64,000 nucleotides of DNA from Coffea arabica (lineage: Eukaryota > Streptophyta > Magnoliopsida > Gentianales > Rubiaceae): NCBI RefSeq assembly GCF_036785885.1, contig NC_092320.1, positions 14,571,557-14,635,556 on the forward strand, given 5' to 3'. The notes beneath the pieces are model-generated. The model was not told where the DNA came from and ran no database searches. It worked only from the letters and a program-made list of their open reading frames with translations. Position 1 is the first letter of the stretch. Each line of letters opens with the position of its first letter. Positions 10,601-20,714 of this stretch are shown in pieces. The translations under genes were made by a program, and so were the position numbers.

Positions 10601-13600
10601 GTATTCATCAGAGATACTAAAATTGGAGTCGCATTTAAGTTCATGGAAGTTTTTGTTTCGTTATTGGTAATTTTTAATTTCTGGCTCAAGACATTCCATA
10701 ATCATGCCTATTATGTCTGAAGCAGATTGCTTCTCTTCTACTTGCCATGAAGATGACATTATTTGGATGCATGCTTTAGAGAACATGTGATTAAGAACTC
10801 CGGATAAGTCCTTATATCTTGGTAGATTTGTTGCTTTAGCATTTTGAAGTTGCTAAATATTTGTAGCCCCTTTCTTGGAGTAGAATTGGACACACGTACC
10901 ATTTACATTGACCAAGAAACAATTGAGTATTTACTTGATTTGTGAAATGAAATGTGCTCTTCCAGGGCCCTTTTTCATTGGCGAAACTTTCTGGAAGAGG
11001 GGCCTCAATGATCAATAGAAGTGTTCATTCCAGATAGTTTCTTGTCCACATTGAACCACATCAGCTTTCCCGTAAATCCAATGGCTAAAATTACTCTGTG
11101 AGCACACTTATTAATGCATTCTACATCAGATAGTTTGTGTTCATTCCATCTGCTTTTACTGAAAACCATTGGGTCCGTTTGGATTAGCTGTTTTTGGGGT
11201 TGTTTTTCAAAAACAGCACTGTAGCATTTCGTTTTTCAAATACAAGTCCGTTTGGATTAGTTGTTTTTGGGGTTGTTTTTCAAAAACTATATGAAAAACT
11301 TTTACTGTAGATTTTTTTGGATTATTTTTAGAGGTATTTTTAAAACATATTTTTGAGTATTTTTATAATTTTTTATTTTTATATTTATATACATTTATGC
11401 ATTTATAATACATTTATAAATACTTATAAATAAATATATTTATATAAAAATATATAAATGCATTATATTATATATAATACATAATATAAATATATTTATA
11501 AATGTATAAATTATAAATGAATATTATATAAATGTTTATTATAATTTAAAATTTAAAATTTTTATATATTTATATTTATATACATTTATGCATTTATAAT
11601 ATATTTATAAATAAATATATTTATATATTTAAATAAATATATAAATGTATTATATTATATATAATACATAATATAAATATATTTATAAATGTATAACTGT
11701 ATATTATTATAAATTATAAATTATAATAAATATCATATAAATGTATAATTTATAACTTATAATTTATATATTTTTATATTTTTATACATTTATGCATTTA
11801 TAATACATTTATAAATATTTATAAATGAATATATTTATATATTTATATAAAAATATATAAATGTATTATATTATATATAATAGATAATTTAAATATATTA
11901 ATAAATGTATAAATGTATATTATTATAAATGTGTATAAATTATAAATGAATATTATATAAATGTATAAATTAATATATTATAAATATTTATTAATATTAT
12001 GTATAAATGTATGAATATAATTAATATAAATGTATTAATATTATGTATAAATGTATAATTAATATTATGTATATTATTATAAATGTATAAATGTATTATA
12101 TTATATATAATACATAATATAATGTATTTTATAAATATACATATATATATTATGTATAAATGTATAATATATAAAATATATATTATGTATATATTAAATA
12201 TATAATATATAATATACAATATTTATATAAATGTATAGTTACATATTTATATTATATATAATTTATATAATATATAATATTTATATAAATATATTATAAA
12301 TGTATACAAATATATTTTATATAAAATAAAATATTTATAAAATGTATAAATAAATATATAAATATATAATATTACAAATATATAATATATATAATATTAA
12401 TTAATATTAATATAATTTATATATAATATACATAATTGAAATATACATATTATATATATTAATATCTATTATAAAACAAAATTGCATAAATATATTTATA
12501 AATTTATATATATATAAATAAATGTATTTATATAAAATATAATATTTATTTCAATTGATATAATATATAATATTATACATAATTGGAATAAATATATTTA
12601 AATTAATATAATATATATATCCTATATTTAATTGAAATAAACATATTAAATATGTATTTGGAGTTGTTTTTGATATATTGTTTGGATATGTGTTTTTGAA
12701 ATTGTTTTTGAAATACACATTTACTGTAGCATTTGGAATGTGAAAAACAGTTTTTCAAAAACAGTCCCAAAAACAAGAATCCAAACGGACCCATTGTATT
12801 CAAGAAAAACTTGTGGTTGACTTGGATAGTGAACTGGACTGCATGGTATGATAAGTCACGTAGTCATGGAGGGTCTATATCCAACCTTATCGATGCAGCT
12901 CAAAAGTCACGTCTAATAAATGGAAGAAAGGATGCTCTTTTCCATTTTTCTTATACAAGTTTGTTGTGCTCTTTATTGAAAGATATGATTTGTAGGTCTG
13001 AACAGTTCTATTATGTTATTCTACTCCCAATTCCCATCCTACCAGGAGCAAGTGGAGTGTCATTCCTAATCTTGTGCTTCCCAGGCTTTGTTTACAAACT
13101 GCATAGGAGCTTGCATGTAGTACTTTTTTTTTTTAAAAATCTTGAATTTACCTGAACTAAACACTTGTATGTTATCTTTTGGCAGGCTTGGCAAATCTTT
13201 CTGTTACAGGTGAGCTTCTTCCTTGAACTATGTTCTTTTTTGCAAATCAGAATTTCAGGGCCTTTTTTTTATGCTTCAGATTTCTTATTCTACTCTCCGA
13301 TTCTTGGATTAGAGAATTGTCATGTCTTCCGTTTGCCAGAAGTTGAAAAAGAAAAATGATGGCAGGAAAAGTATAATGGCTTTGAGTGGTTATTCATTTT
13401 TTTTCCCTTAACCTACAACTCAAGAAAATGCAGCACTCCTTTACTCAAAATAAATGAAATGAAGAGGATACCGTTTGTTTTTTTTTTTCATTAAATGAGT
13501 TGTCATTCATTTTAAATCCAGCTTTTTGTACATATCTAGGAGCCTCAGCTATGAATGCAGCCGAAATGAGAAGCTGTGGAAGTATTTCTGTATAATTTTG

Positions 13601-14088
13601 GTTGATAGAATATTTCGAGGCTGATTAGTAATATTCTTAAGTAGCTTTCTTTTAGTGAGAAACTTGACACCATAAAGATGAGAATTGCGGATAATCTTAT
13701 AGGCCCTTGTGAATGTTGTTTGTGCATCACACAATTTATGTGTGCTTTAAAAGACCCAATTCTGAATACTTCCTTTGCAATGACAGATTGTGGAAAGGAT
13801 GACCCTGATCTGAAGGAAGAGATGGAGAAACAATTCGTGGATTTACTGACAGAGGAGCTAAAGCTGCAAGAGACTGTTGGTGAGGAGCACATGCATCATA
13901 TGAATATCACCTTAGGAGAAGCAAAAAGGTTGGCTTCTCAATATCAAAGGGAAGCTGAAAAATGCAATGCTGCCACAGAAACTTGTGAGGAAGCTAGAGA
14001 ACGAGCTCAGGCACTACTTACTAAGGAAAAGAAAATAACTTCCATGTGGGAACATAGAGCCCGTCAACTAGGTTGGGAAGGGGAATAG
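7607..14088 (+). CDS. DUF1068 family single-pass membrane protein, 3 exons, 173 aa
   Basis: Exons: 7607-7802, 13186-13209 and 13787-14088 (stop TAG). All introns are GT-AG and the joined frame is open (522 nt). The protein starts MSRRSGNCVRCCLVVFAV. It has one N-terminal transmembrane segment (about residues 10-32), a Cys/Pro-rich stretch, the family motif LLKIAPGLANLSVTDCG, and a C-terminal coiled coil ending in RARQLGWEGE. This is the architecture and length of plant DUF1068 proteins, whose biochemical function is not established. The ATG at 7586 is in frame but homologues start at M(A/S)RRSGNC, so 7607 is preferred. Exon 2 is a 24-nt microexon. Intron 1 is 5,383 bp and carries a large repeat element at 11171-12792. 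The gene is convergent with the response regulator downstream. Confidence 0.9.
8158..8254. repeat. Low-complexity C/A then T/G foldback in intron 1
   Basis: A CCCTCCCC-rich and A-rich stretch is followed by T-rich sequence and a long G run (about 8235-8251, broken by an A) ending GGGAGGGTG. The arms are roughly complementary, so a hairpin or G-quadruplex is possible. This is within the first intron of the DUF1068 gene. Confidence 0.5.
11171..12792. mobile_element. PIF/Harbinger (Tourist)-like TIR element, AT-expanded
   Basis: The ends are inverted repeats: GGGTCCGTTTGGATT at 11171 and AATCCAAACGGACCC ending at 12792. Similarity continues through a further roughly 28 bp of T-rich subterminal sequence with matching CAAAAAC motifs. 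It is flanked by a 3-bp ATT direct repeat (11168-11170 and 12793-12795). TIRs of the GGGnnnGTTTGG type and 3-bp target duplications are typical of PIF/Harbinger-derived MITEs, although TWA is the usual target. The left subterminal 75 bp is duplicated (starting again near 11248). No transposase frame is present. It lies inside DUF1068 intron 1. Confidence 0.75.
11340..12640. repeat. AT-rich degenerate tandem array inside the TIR element
   Basis: About 1.3 kb is almost pure A/T. A block containing ACATTTATGCATTTATAA recurs near 11390, 11580 and 11785, giving a period of about 190-200 bp, followed by more degenerate ATATAAATGTAT-type repeats. Open frames here are low-complexity artefacts. Confidence 0.8.
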
Positions 14089-15225
14089 AAGAGGTGAGCT
14101 TTTGTATGATGGCGAAAAGATTCGCTGGCTCAGTTGATATAAGATTGCGAAAGAATTTTGCTCTCTGCCGCTTTCAATCTTACCTTTGACCTCTGTATCC
14201 ACCAGTAATTAAGATGGCTCACATTAAAAACAAATGTACATGCTGCTATGTTGCTGAAAACTCTTCTGCATTCATCAGGGATAGAATTTTTACAGGTCCT
14301 TCGTGATCACCCAAGTGTGATAGAGCTCGGCAGTCCATTTTAAGCCAGCACCAGCCAGCTTGTTTATTGCATTGTCTTAATGGTCGCTTTTAATGGAAGC
14401 AGGAAGGGCAGCATAAGATGGTTTTACCGTATTCTCAACATTTGACTGGACATTCAAGATGGGCTAATGATTTAGTACTATTTTCTGTGCCATTTCTTTT
14501 GAGGGGCAGCTTGCTTTCATTCTACTTCATCCTTTTGAGTCAAATTGCAGCATTGGCAGTTGGGAACTATTTTTACATGATTTAACATCTTTTCCTGAAA
14601 TTTCCTTCAGTGTCAGAATGTGCTTCTAATACTTAAAAACTTCCTGTGATGAGAATGCTCATTAGTGTGATAACAAAATCTCTTCTAGGCAGAGCCTACA
14701 AAAGAGTTCTCATTGCTTGCTGTGCACTTTTAACTTCTGAGATTTGGAAGCTCTGTGGTATTAGAAGGTACAAAGACTTTCTGTAATTCCCTGTGAACTT
14801 GAACATAAAACTCAGGTCAGAACTTTTTTTTTCTTTTTTAAATAACTAAAACTCGGGCTGGATCAAACGGTATCACGGGAAATACTTAAAGCGTAGAGAG
14901 TCCGTTGTATGTTGCATTTCTGACAATTCAGTAGCCATTCATATTTACTTATCAAGTCCGAATAGTGATTCTCAGGAATACTTGAGTATTCAAGAATGAT
15001 TAGTTTAATGCATTTTGATATGTAGAATGCTTTTATGTTGTTGAATGTGCTGACAAGTCACAGAACAGCGAAAAGGAAACCATTAAAACTAGCTTGCTAA
15101 CAAGCAACCATACGAGGAATTATAGTAGATCATATAATACTAACTCTTATGATTGGCCAATGTCATACTAGAAGTTTAAGAATAAAGAGAAAAAGGGTGT
15201 AAAGGGGGGAAAAAGAGGGGTTGTT

Positions 15226-15264
<39 letters not shown>

Positions 15265-15348
15265 TTACATAATGATACAGCTCCTAAAGAGTGAGTTCTA
15301 AGAAGTTGGTTCCACTGGTCTTTCTGGACGAGCCACTACCCACAATCC
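14089..15348. other. Convergent 3' flanks of DUF1068 and response regulator genes
   Basis: No coding signal was seen. The left part is probably 3' UTR of the DUF1068 gene and the right part 3' UTR of the type-B response regulator. It includes the GA microsatellite at about 15228-15262. Confidence 0.6.
15228..15262. repeat. (GA)n microsatellite
   Basis: About 17 GA units, preceded by purine-rich DNA. It lies just beyond the stop codon of the response regulator on the opposite strand, where it would read as a CT tract in the 3' UTR. Confidence 0.95.
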
Positions 15349-18300
15349 TCATATGCATGACCCAAATTGGTAAGCATCAAAACCCATGTCACCGTCAAAC
15401 ATGCTTCCATTTGGTTCCTGCATCAAACATCAAAATATCAGAATGATATCCTAATACAAAGATGGCGATGTTGGAAAAGTAAGGCTATTGATGATTATGA
15501 TGTTACTGATTTTAAATGCATCTTCTCCCTACAAATTTGAAAGGCAATGACTTTTGGGGGACACAAAATTGGACATCATGCATATAATCTACTCCAACAC
15601 CTCCACCAGCCAAAAAAGGTAAACGAATTAAAGTTAGATGATTTTGAGTTTAGAGTGCTCTACACTGCTGGTCCTAATATAATCTTTAGCATGTCTTTGA
15701 GAATGTACCGCAAATATAAAAGCAATACGAGTCTTTCAGGGAAAAAGGGCAGACAATGATTATGAATTCTGTTAGTAATCTCCCAAAACATAGACATATA
15801 TTTGCTAGTGAAATCAGAAGTTAAATAATTAATAAATAAGTAATCCCGGAGCAGATGGAATAAAAGATTTCATCTGTGGCGAATTAATTTGAACATCCTT
15901 TTAATCACTTCATGTAGGTAAAATTAATAACAATAATTGCATACTGCATCCAGAAACTAGATGAGCAAGGCAGGATAACTGGAGAGCACCCTTACCCGTT
16001 TGATTGCAGACATTAAATCATCCAAGGAGTCATAGCTATTAGGAACAAAACCTCCTTGTGGTCTTATTTGTTCCAGCATGTAGTCTTCACCGGACCTTGT
16101 TCTTGACCCCGTTGTTGGGTTCTCAACTTGACTGTGCTGCAAGAAAGATGAAATGCCCACACCTGATTGGCCAGTTAAACACATATCCATCCTTCTGTCC
16201 GTGATTCCAGTTTGTCCCATGCTCTGACTTAAAGGAGGAGAAGCCTGAGGATTTAAGGTGCTGAAACTATTATTCGAGTTGTGTGAATAACTCTGCTTAG
16301 AAACCCCCCACCGCTGGGCTGATGCTTGGCTCAAATTTTGAACACTACCACTAACCAAGCCTTCTTGACACTGTATTTCTCCTCTTGAATCTTCAAGAGG
16401 AGCTGCAGTGGTCGCAGTAGAAGAAAATCCAAGAGGGCTGTTCTGTTGATGAGGTCCAGCTGAAGAATTATTGTCTCTCACACTGGAGAGAGGCAGTTGT
16501 CCTTGGCTGAAAGAGTCATTTGGTGCCAAAGCATTCGAAGGGAATTTTGATAACTGAACTGCACTCTGCCAGTTCTCATTAGTTCTACCATGATCCACAA
16601 ACTTGGAAGAAACACCAACATCCCTGTTGAATAATTCAGAGGGAAAAGAAGATTGATCTACAAAACCTCCCCCAGCTAGTATTTGCTGGGAATTCCCCTG
16701 TAGCATCAAACTGTTATTTGGAACACCAGTTAAATTGCTATTTGAGTTGATTGCTAGAGCTCTAGCGTCTGTAAAAGCACTAGGAGCACCAAAAATCCTT
16801 GAGTCGTCCATGGGATTAAAGTCACCAATATGCATGGCTGACTTATTCTGTTGCAACTGATCAAGCTCCAATGATGATGGAACTCCTTGAAACACACTTG
16901 CAGTTTGACTTGCTGGAGAAACAGCTGGATGCAATTTCCCAAGGGTACCAGTGGAGTTGTTTAAAGTTTGAGCATGACTTGGATGCACTACTGTAGGTGA
17001 AGCAAGGTTACGGAGGTTGATGCCTGCTGGACTATTCAGTCTACCAAGCATGCCACCTTGTGTGTATGAAGCAAATGCAGGATTTGAGAGCCTTCCTGAC
17101 CCACTCAAGGTCCGAAAATCTCCAAATCCATCTAATGTACTCATCCTCATATAAGCAGCATCCTTACCTCCTAATGCAGCAACCATGTTGGCTTGCTGGG
17201 TTGCAACTGAACTTATCCTTTTCAGGTAAAGTCTATACTTCTGCATTACAATTGGACTTTTGCACTATTAGAATCCAAAAAGCCAAAAAGTGGACTACGA
17301 AAATATGCAAATTTTAGAGTTCTAAAATTTTAGGCATCAAGTTCTTCATAAAGAAAACAGTTAACTGCAACTAATGTGGAGCATACCACCTTCCTTCACT
17401 CCTTTTATTTGCAAATTTCCTAATTGACATTGAAATGGCAACCATTACTGGCCTCCATTGATGTTATAATGGTCATTCCTGTCATTTAGCACATGGAATC
17501 TGCTTTCTGCTTAAGAAGGATTACGCTATGGGACATTCAGGCCACAGGTAAACAGTACTTATATTACATTTTTCTACTCTTTTAAAAACCATCAATTCTG
17601 TAATGATCGTATGCCATTTTACTCGTTCGTGCTATACATATCCCAAAAATGTCTAAATGTCTAGCAATCACAAGCAAACGGTTGTTCGGTATTGAGGAAA
17701 GAATTTACAATCCCATGAGGATAAATTCATACCTGGAGATGGCTGGCTACATTTTCCCTAGTGAGCCCTTCAACATTCATCAAGTCAAGAATTCTTTTAG
17801 GAACAGCTTCTGCATAGGAAAAAAAAGTGGAAAATGTAGTTAAAGATATAAATGAAACACGAAGAAAGGCCAGAATTATTGGTGCTGGAGTACTCACTTT
17901 CTATTCCAAGCTGATTAACAGCGGCAACAAACTTCCTGTGTAGCTCAATGGACCAAACAACTCGAGGCTTCTTCTGTGTTGATGGATCTTCATGGTCATT
18001 TCCGGTATCTTCACTCTCGTCTTCTTCATCCTTCCTCTTTTTATTAAGTTTTCCATTCTGATCTGTGGTACCTGTGTTCTGATGCCCTTGACAGACATCT
18101 CCATGTCCCTGAAGAGCCTTGTCTTCATAAGTAGACTTGCCTTGCTTGTTGGTATCAAACTTCTTTCTCCTGATAACATGTTGCCAAATGTTCCTCAGCT
18201 CCTCAATTCGGACAGGTTTCACCAAATAGTCACATGCACCATGCGTGACCCCCTTCATTACAAGCTTGGGATCACTATTTGCTGACAACACTGGCAGAAT

Positions 18301-19773
18301 TCAAGGTATTATTAGAAATTCATATAGAATGATCTAAGGCTTTCTATAACATAATGCCTAAACGCTCAATATGCATATATTTTGAGAGACAAAATAGTAA
18401 AACGTTTTTACTTTACTCATCAGAGCAAATAATGCCAAAACAATGCAGATAAGTCAAATGACATGCTTCCTGTTCCCCAATGCACTCCAGAAAGGAGTAG
18501 TCATAACATTCCCGAATGACATAGAAGAGAAAGTTTGTTTGCTTACTGATGACAGGAAGGTCCATTTCAAGTCCAACAAGCTCCAAAAGCTTAAAGCCAT
18601 CCATGTCAGGCATATGAACATCACTAATTACTAAGTCAAATCGGTCCTTATTTTCCCTCAGCATCTTCAATGCGGCTCTTGCTTGACTTGTTGTTGTAAC
18701 TATAAGAGTCATCACCCCATGGTCAGTAAGAAGAATAAGTGCAATCATTCAAAACAGCACTCACACAACTTATGAAGATGCCTTCGTACACAATGCACCC
18801 AAGCAAAAGTAACATCTTGCAGAAAGAACCAAATACAGAAGAACAGCATTTACAGGATATAAAACAGTATTTGTCAAGCCAGAAACAAAAAGAAATCTCT
18901 GATACAACTTATCTTGCTCTAGCATTCCAATTGATCACTTTCAGAAAATGAGCCAAAGTAATAAGTTAGTGATCCATGAACGATAGAATAAGTTAGTATA
19001 TGTGCATCAGCAAAATGAACCTCAACCACAGCGAAGTGAGTTTAAGGGGCTGCTCTACAATCACAACAACTTTGAACTCACAAAGAGATTCAGAACCAAA
19101 AATTGCTTGTCTTTCATTAAATATAAACAAAAAAAGAAAGAAGAAAAAGGTAAAACGACAAAGGCAGCACTATGAAAGAAAAAGATTTGAAAATCATAAA
19201 CTCTTAAATGTTTCAAGTTTCGAAAAACTAATAATTTAAAACTAACAACCAAATCATTATGAACAACAGCCATTACACATCCAAGCTACACTTAAAACAC
19301 AACAAAGTCCAGAGTCTTTAAAACAACAGATAGTATGATACATCCTAGAATCATATCAAATGCAGATTCAACAATCTTACTTCAAAATCTAATCGTGCCC
19401 CACAAGCGACAAAATAATTAGAGGGATGCAGGTGTTAACGAAGTTTCAAGAAGCCATAACTGAAACAATTGCCATGAATCCAATGGAAAATGGAAATTTG
19501 ACCAATCTAAGGCATAGCATAACACGAAAAGCACACAAGTCAGATAATAAACATGAAACCACCCAGTAAACATCTAAATTATAGAATTCAAACTCAAATT
19601 CAGACAAGGCCAAGGCATAACGTACCATGATACTGACATTTCCTGAGCAGACCGTCTAATAACTTGAGACAAATTGGGTCATCATCTACAGCAAGAACTC
19701 GCATACCAACGGGGAAATGGTCATAATTCCTATCTCCACCTTCTGAATTTCCTCTGACTTCCTCAACAGTCAT
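15349..19773 (-). CDS. ARR1/ARR2-like: Type-B two-component response regulator (ARR1/ARR2-like), 6 exons, 694 aa
   Basis: Exons on the minus strand: 19773-19626, 18699-18547, 18290-17898, 17809-17733, 17240-15996 and 15417-15349. Introns are GT-AG and the joined frame is 2,085 nt. The N-terminal receiver domain (about residues 22-140) has the acidic pair in VLAVDDDP, phospho-acceptor Asp76 in [11 protein letters not shown] and conserved Lys125 in YLVKPVR. A KKRK nuclear signal (184-187) precedes a GARP/Myb DNA-binding domain (about 207-266) ending [12 protein letters not shown]. The remainder is a Gln/Ser/Asn-rich activation region. The last exon supplies a short family-typical tail ending [10 protein letters not shown]. 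Type-B regulators are nuclear transcription factors that execute cytokinin responses after phosphotransfer. The upstream in-frame TTG is not used; the first ATG is at 19773. Nothing looks broken. Confidence 0.95.
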
Positions 19774-20474
19774 CTTTAAATCCAAAAAGCATCAAAATCC
19801 AAGATGAGAAAACAGGGCAACAAATCAGAGATCACAGAGATAAAGTTTGAATCTTTAACACTGAAACCTCACTTTCTTGAGTGTTCCTCAAGAACCCACG
19901 AACCAAATTGCTCGAAAACCACCAACTATTGAGAAAAAAAAGCTCCAAAGAAGCAGTAAAAGTTGAGGCTTTAGCCTGCTTTTGTTCGTGTCTTCCTCTG
20001 GTTTTGGTGTATAAACGTAGAAGGAAACTTTGGTTGTCTGGAGAAAGGAAGGGAAAAAATCTGTACTACAGACAATGATGGTGATAGCCAGAAGAGACTG
20101 AATGGTTTCAACCCAACAATACAACAAATCATAGGGAGTTTTTAAGTCATCACAAACTCTTCCTCTTTCCCCCCACCCTCCCTTCCCTTTCTCTCACTCC
20201 TCTGTTTTTTCTCTTTTGCCTTTTCCTTGTTCTCAAGAACTTTATCAATAAAATAGTGGAATATAATGCAATCAAAAATACAAAAATGGTATTTAACAAT
20301 TAACTATATAACATATCTGTACAGTCTAGTCTTCTGAATAATAGAGAGTCTGCTTCCAAGAGCTTTTTCACACTCTCTCTCTTAACTCATATGAAGCCAG
20401 AGGCATGCACATTCTGCAAATTCAAGTGGGAGGACTTTAGAAATGATAAGCTGCTGCTGATGTCCACCAGTACT
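19774..20474. other. 5' UTR/promoter side of the response regulator
   Basis: No gene was seen. In minus orientation it contains a short ATG-initiated upstream frame starting near 20132 that would encode about 48 residues if transcribed, and a GA-rich stretch (CT-rich on +, about 20158-20222) typical of plant 5' UTRs. The transcription start is unknown. Confidence 0.4.
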
Positions 20475-20714
20475 TCAGTGCTGCACTAGTCCCTTGTTTA
20501 CTCTGGACCCTCCATCTGTGAAGATTCTATTAGGAGAAATACGTCCCCTTGATCTCGAATAATGTACTAGATCCCTGACAGGAATTTTATCAAACTTTTT
20601 GCCTCTGGTACTTCCATCTGGTACACAAGTGGTGATTGTAGAGTAATCAGACGGTTGGGATTTAGTGGAGGGTGATGCTTGCTTAGTTGACCTTGTTTTA
20701 ACTTGAAAGATCAA
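20475..20714 (-). CDS. Possible small gene or exon, unrecognised
   Basis: This open frame reads as believable protein: it is polar, not AT-biased, and contains GKKFDKIPVRDLVHYSRSRG and a C-terminal VNKGLVQH before the stop at 20475-20477. It lacks an in-frame ATG. An ATG at about 20755 opens a different frame of 14 residues that would need a shift to join. I do not recognise the family. It could be the last exon of a small gene, a pseudogene or chance. It lies upstream of and on the same strand as the response regulator gene, about 0.7 kb from its start codon. Confidence 0.3.
   Translation of the reverse strand: MIFQVKTRSTKQASPSTKSQPSDYSTITTCVPDGSTRGKKFDKIPVRDLVHYSRSRGRISPNRIFTDGGSRVNKGLVQH

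Noticed and set aside
11953..12219. 88-codon minus frame rich in Ile/Tyr
   Set aside because: A low-complexity product of the AT tandem array in the MITE-like element, not a protein.
12733..13155. 140-codon + frame in DUF1068 intron 1
   Set aside because: It starts inside the terminal inverted repeat and runs through intron sequence up to near exon 2. No family resemblance, and in a different context from the real exons.
13678..13786. N-terminal extension of the last DUF1068 exon with an ATG at 13678
   Set aside because: This is intron 2 read in frame. A clear acceptor (TGACAG) at 13786 and the 24-nt exon restore the family sequence, so the extension is not coding.
18700..18748. Upstream part of response-regulator exon 2 with an apparent start
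   Set aside because: It lies before the ATAG acceptor at 18700 and does not match the receiver domain; exon 1 at 19626-19773 supplies the real N-terminus.
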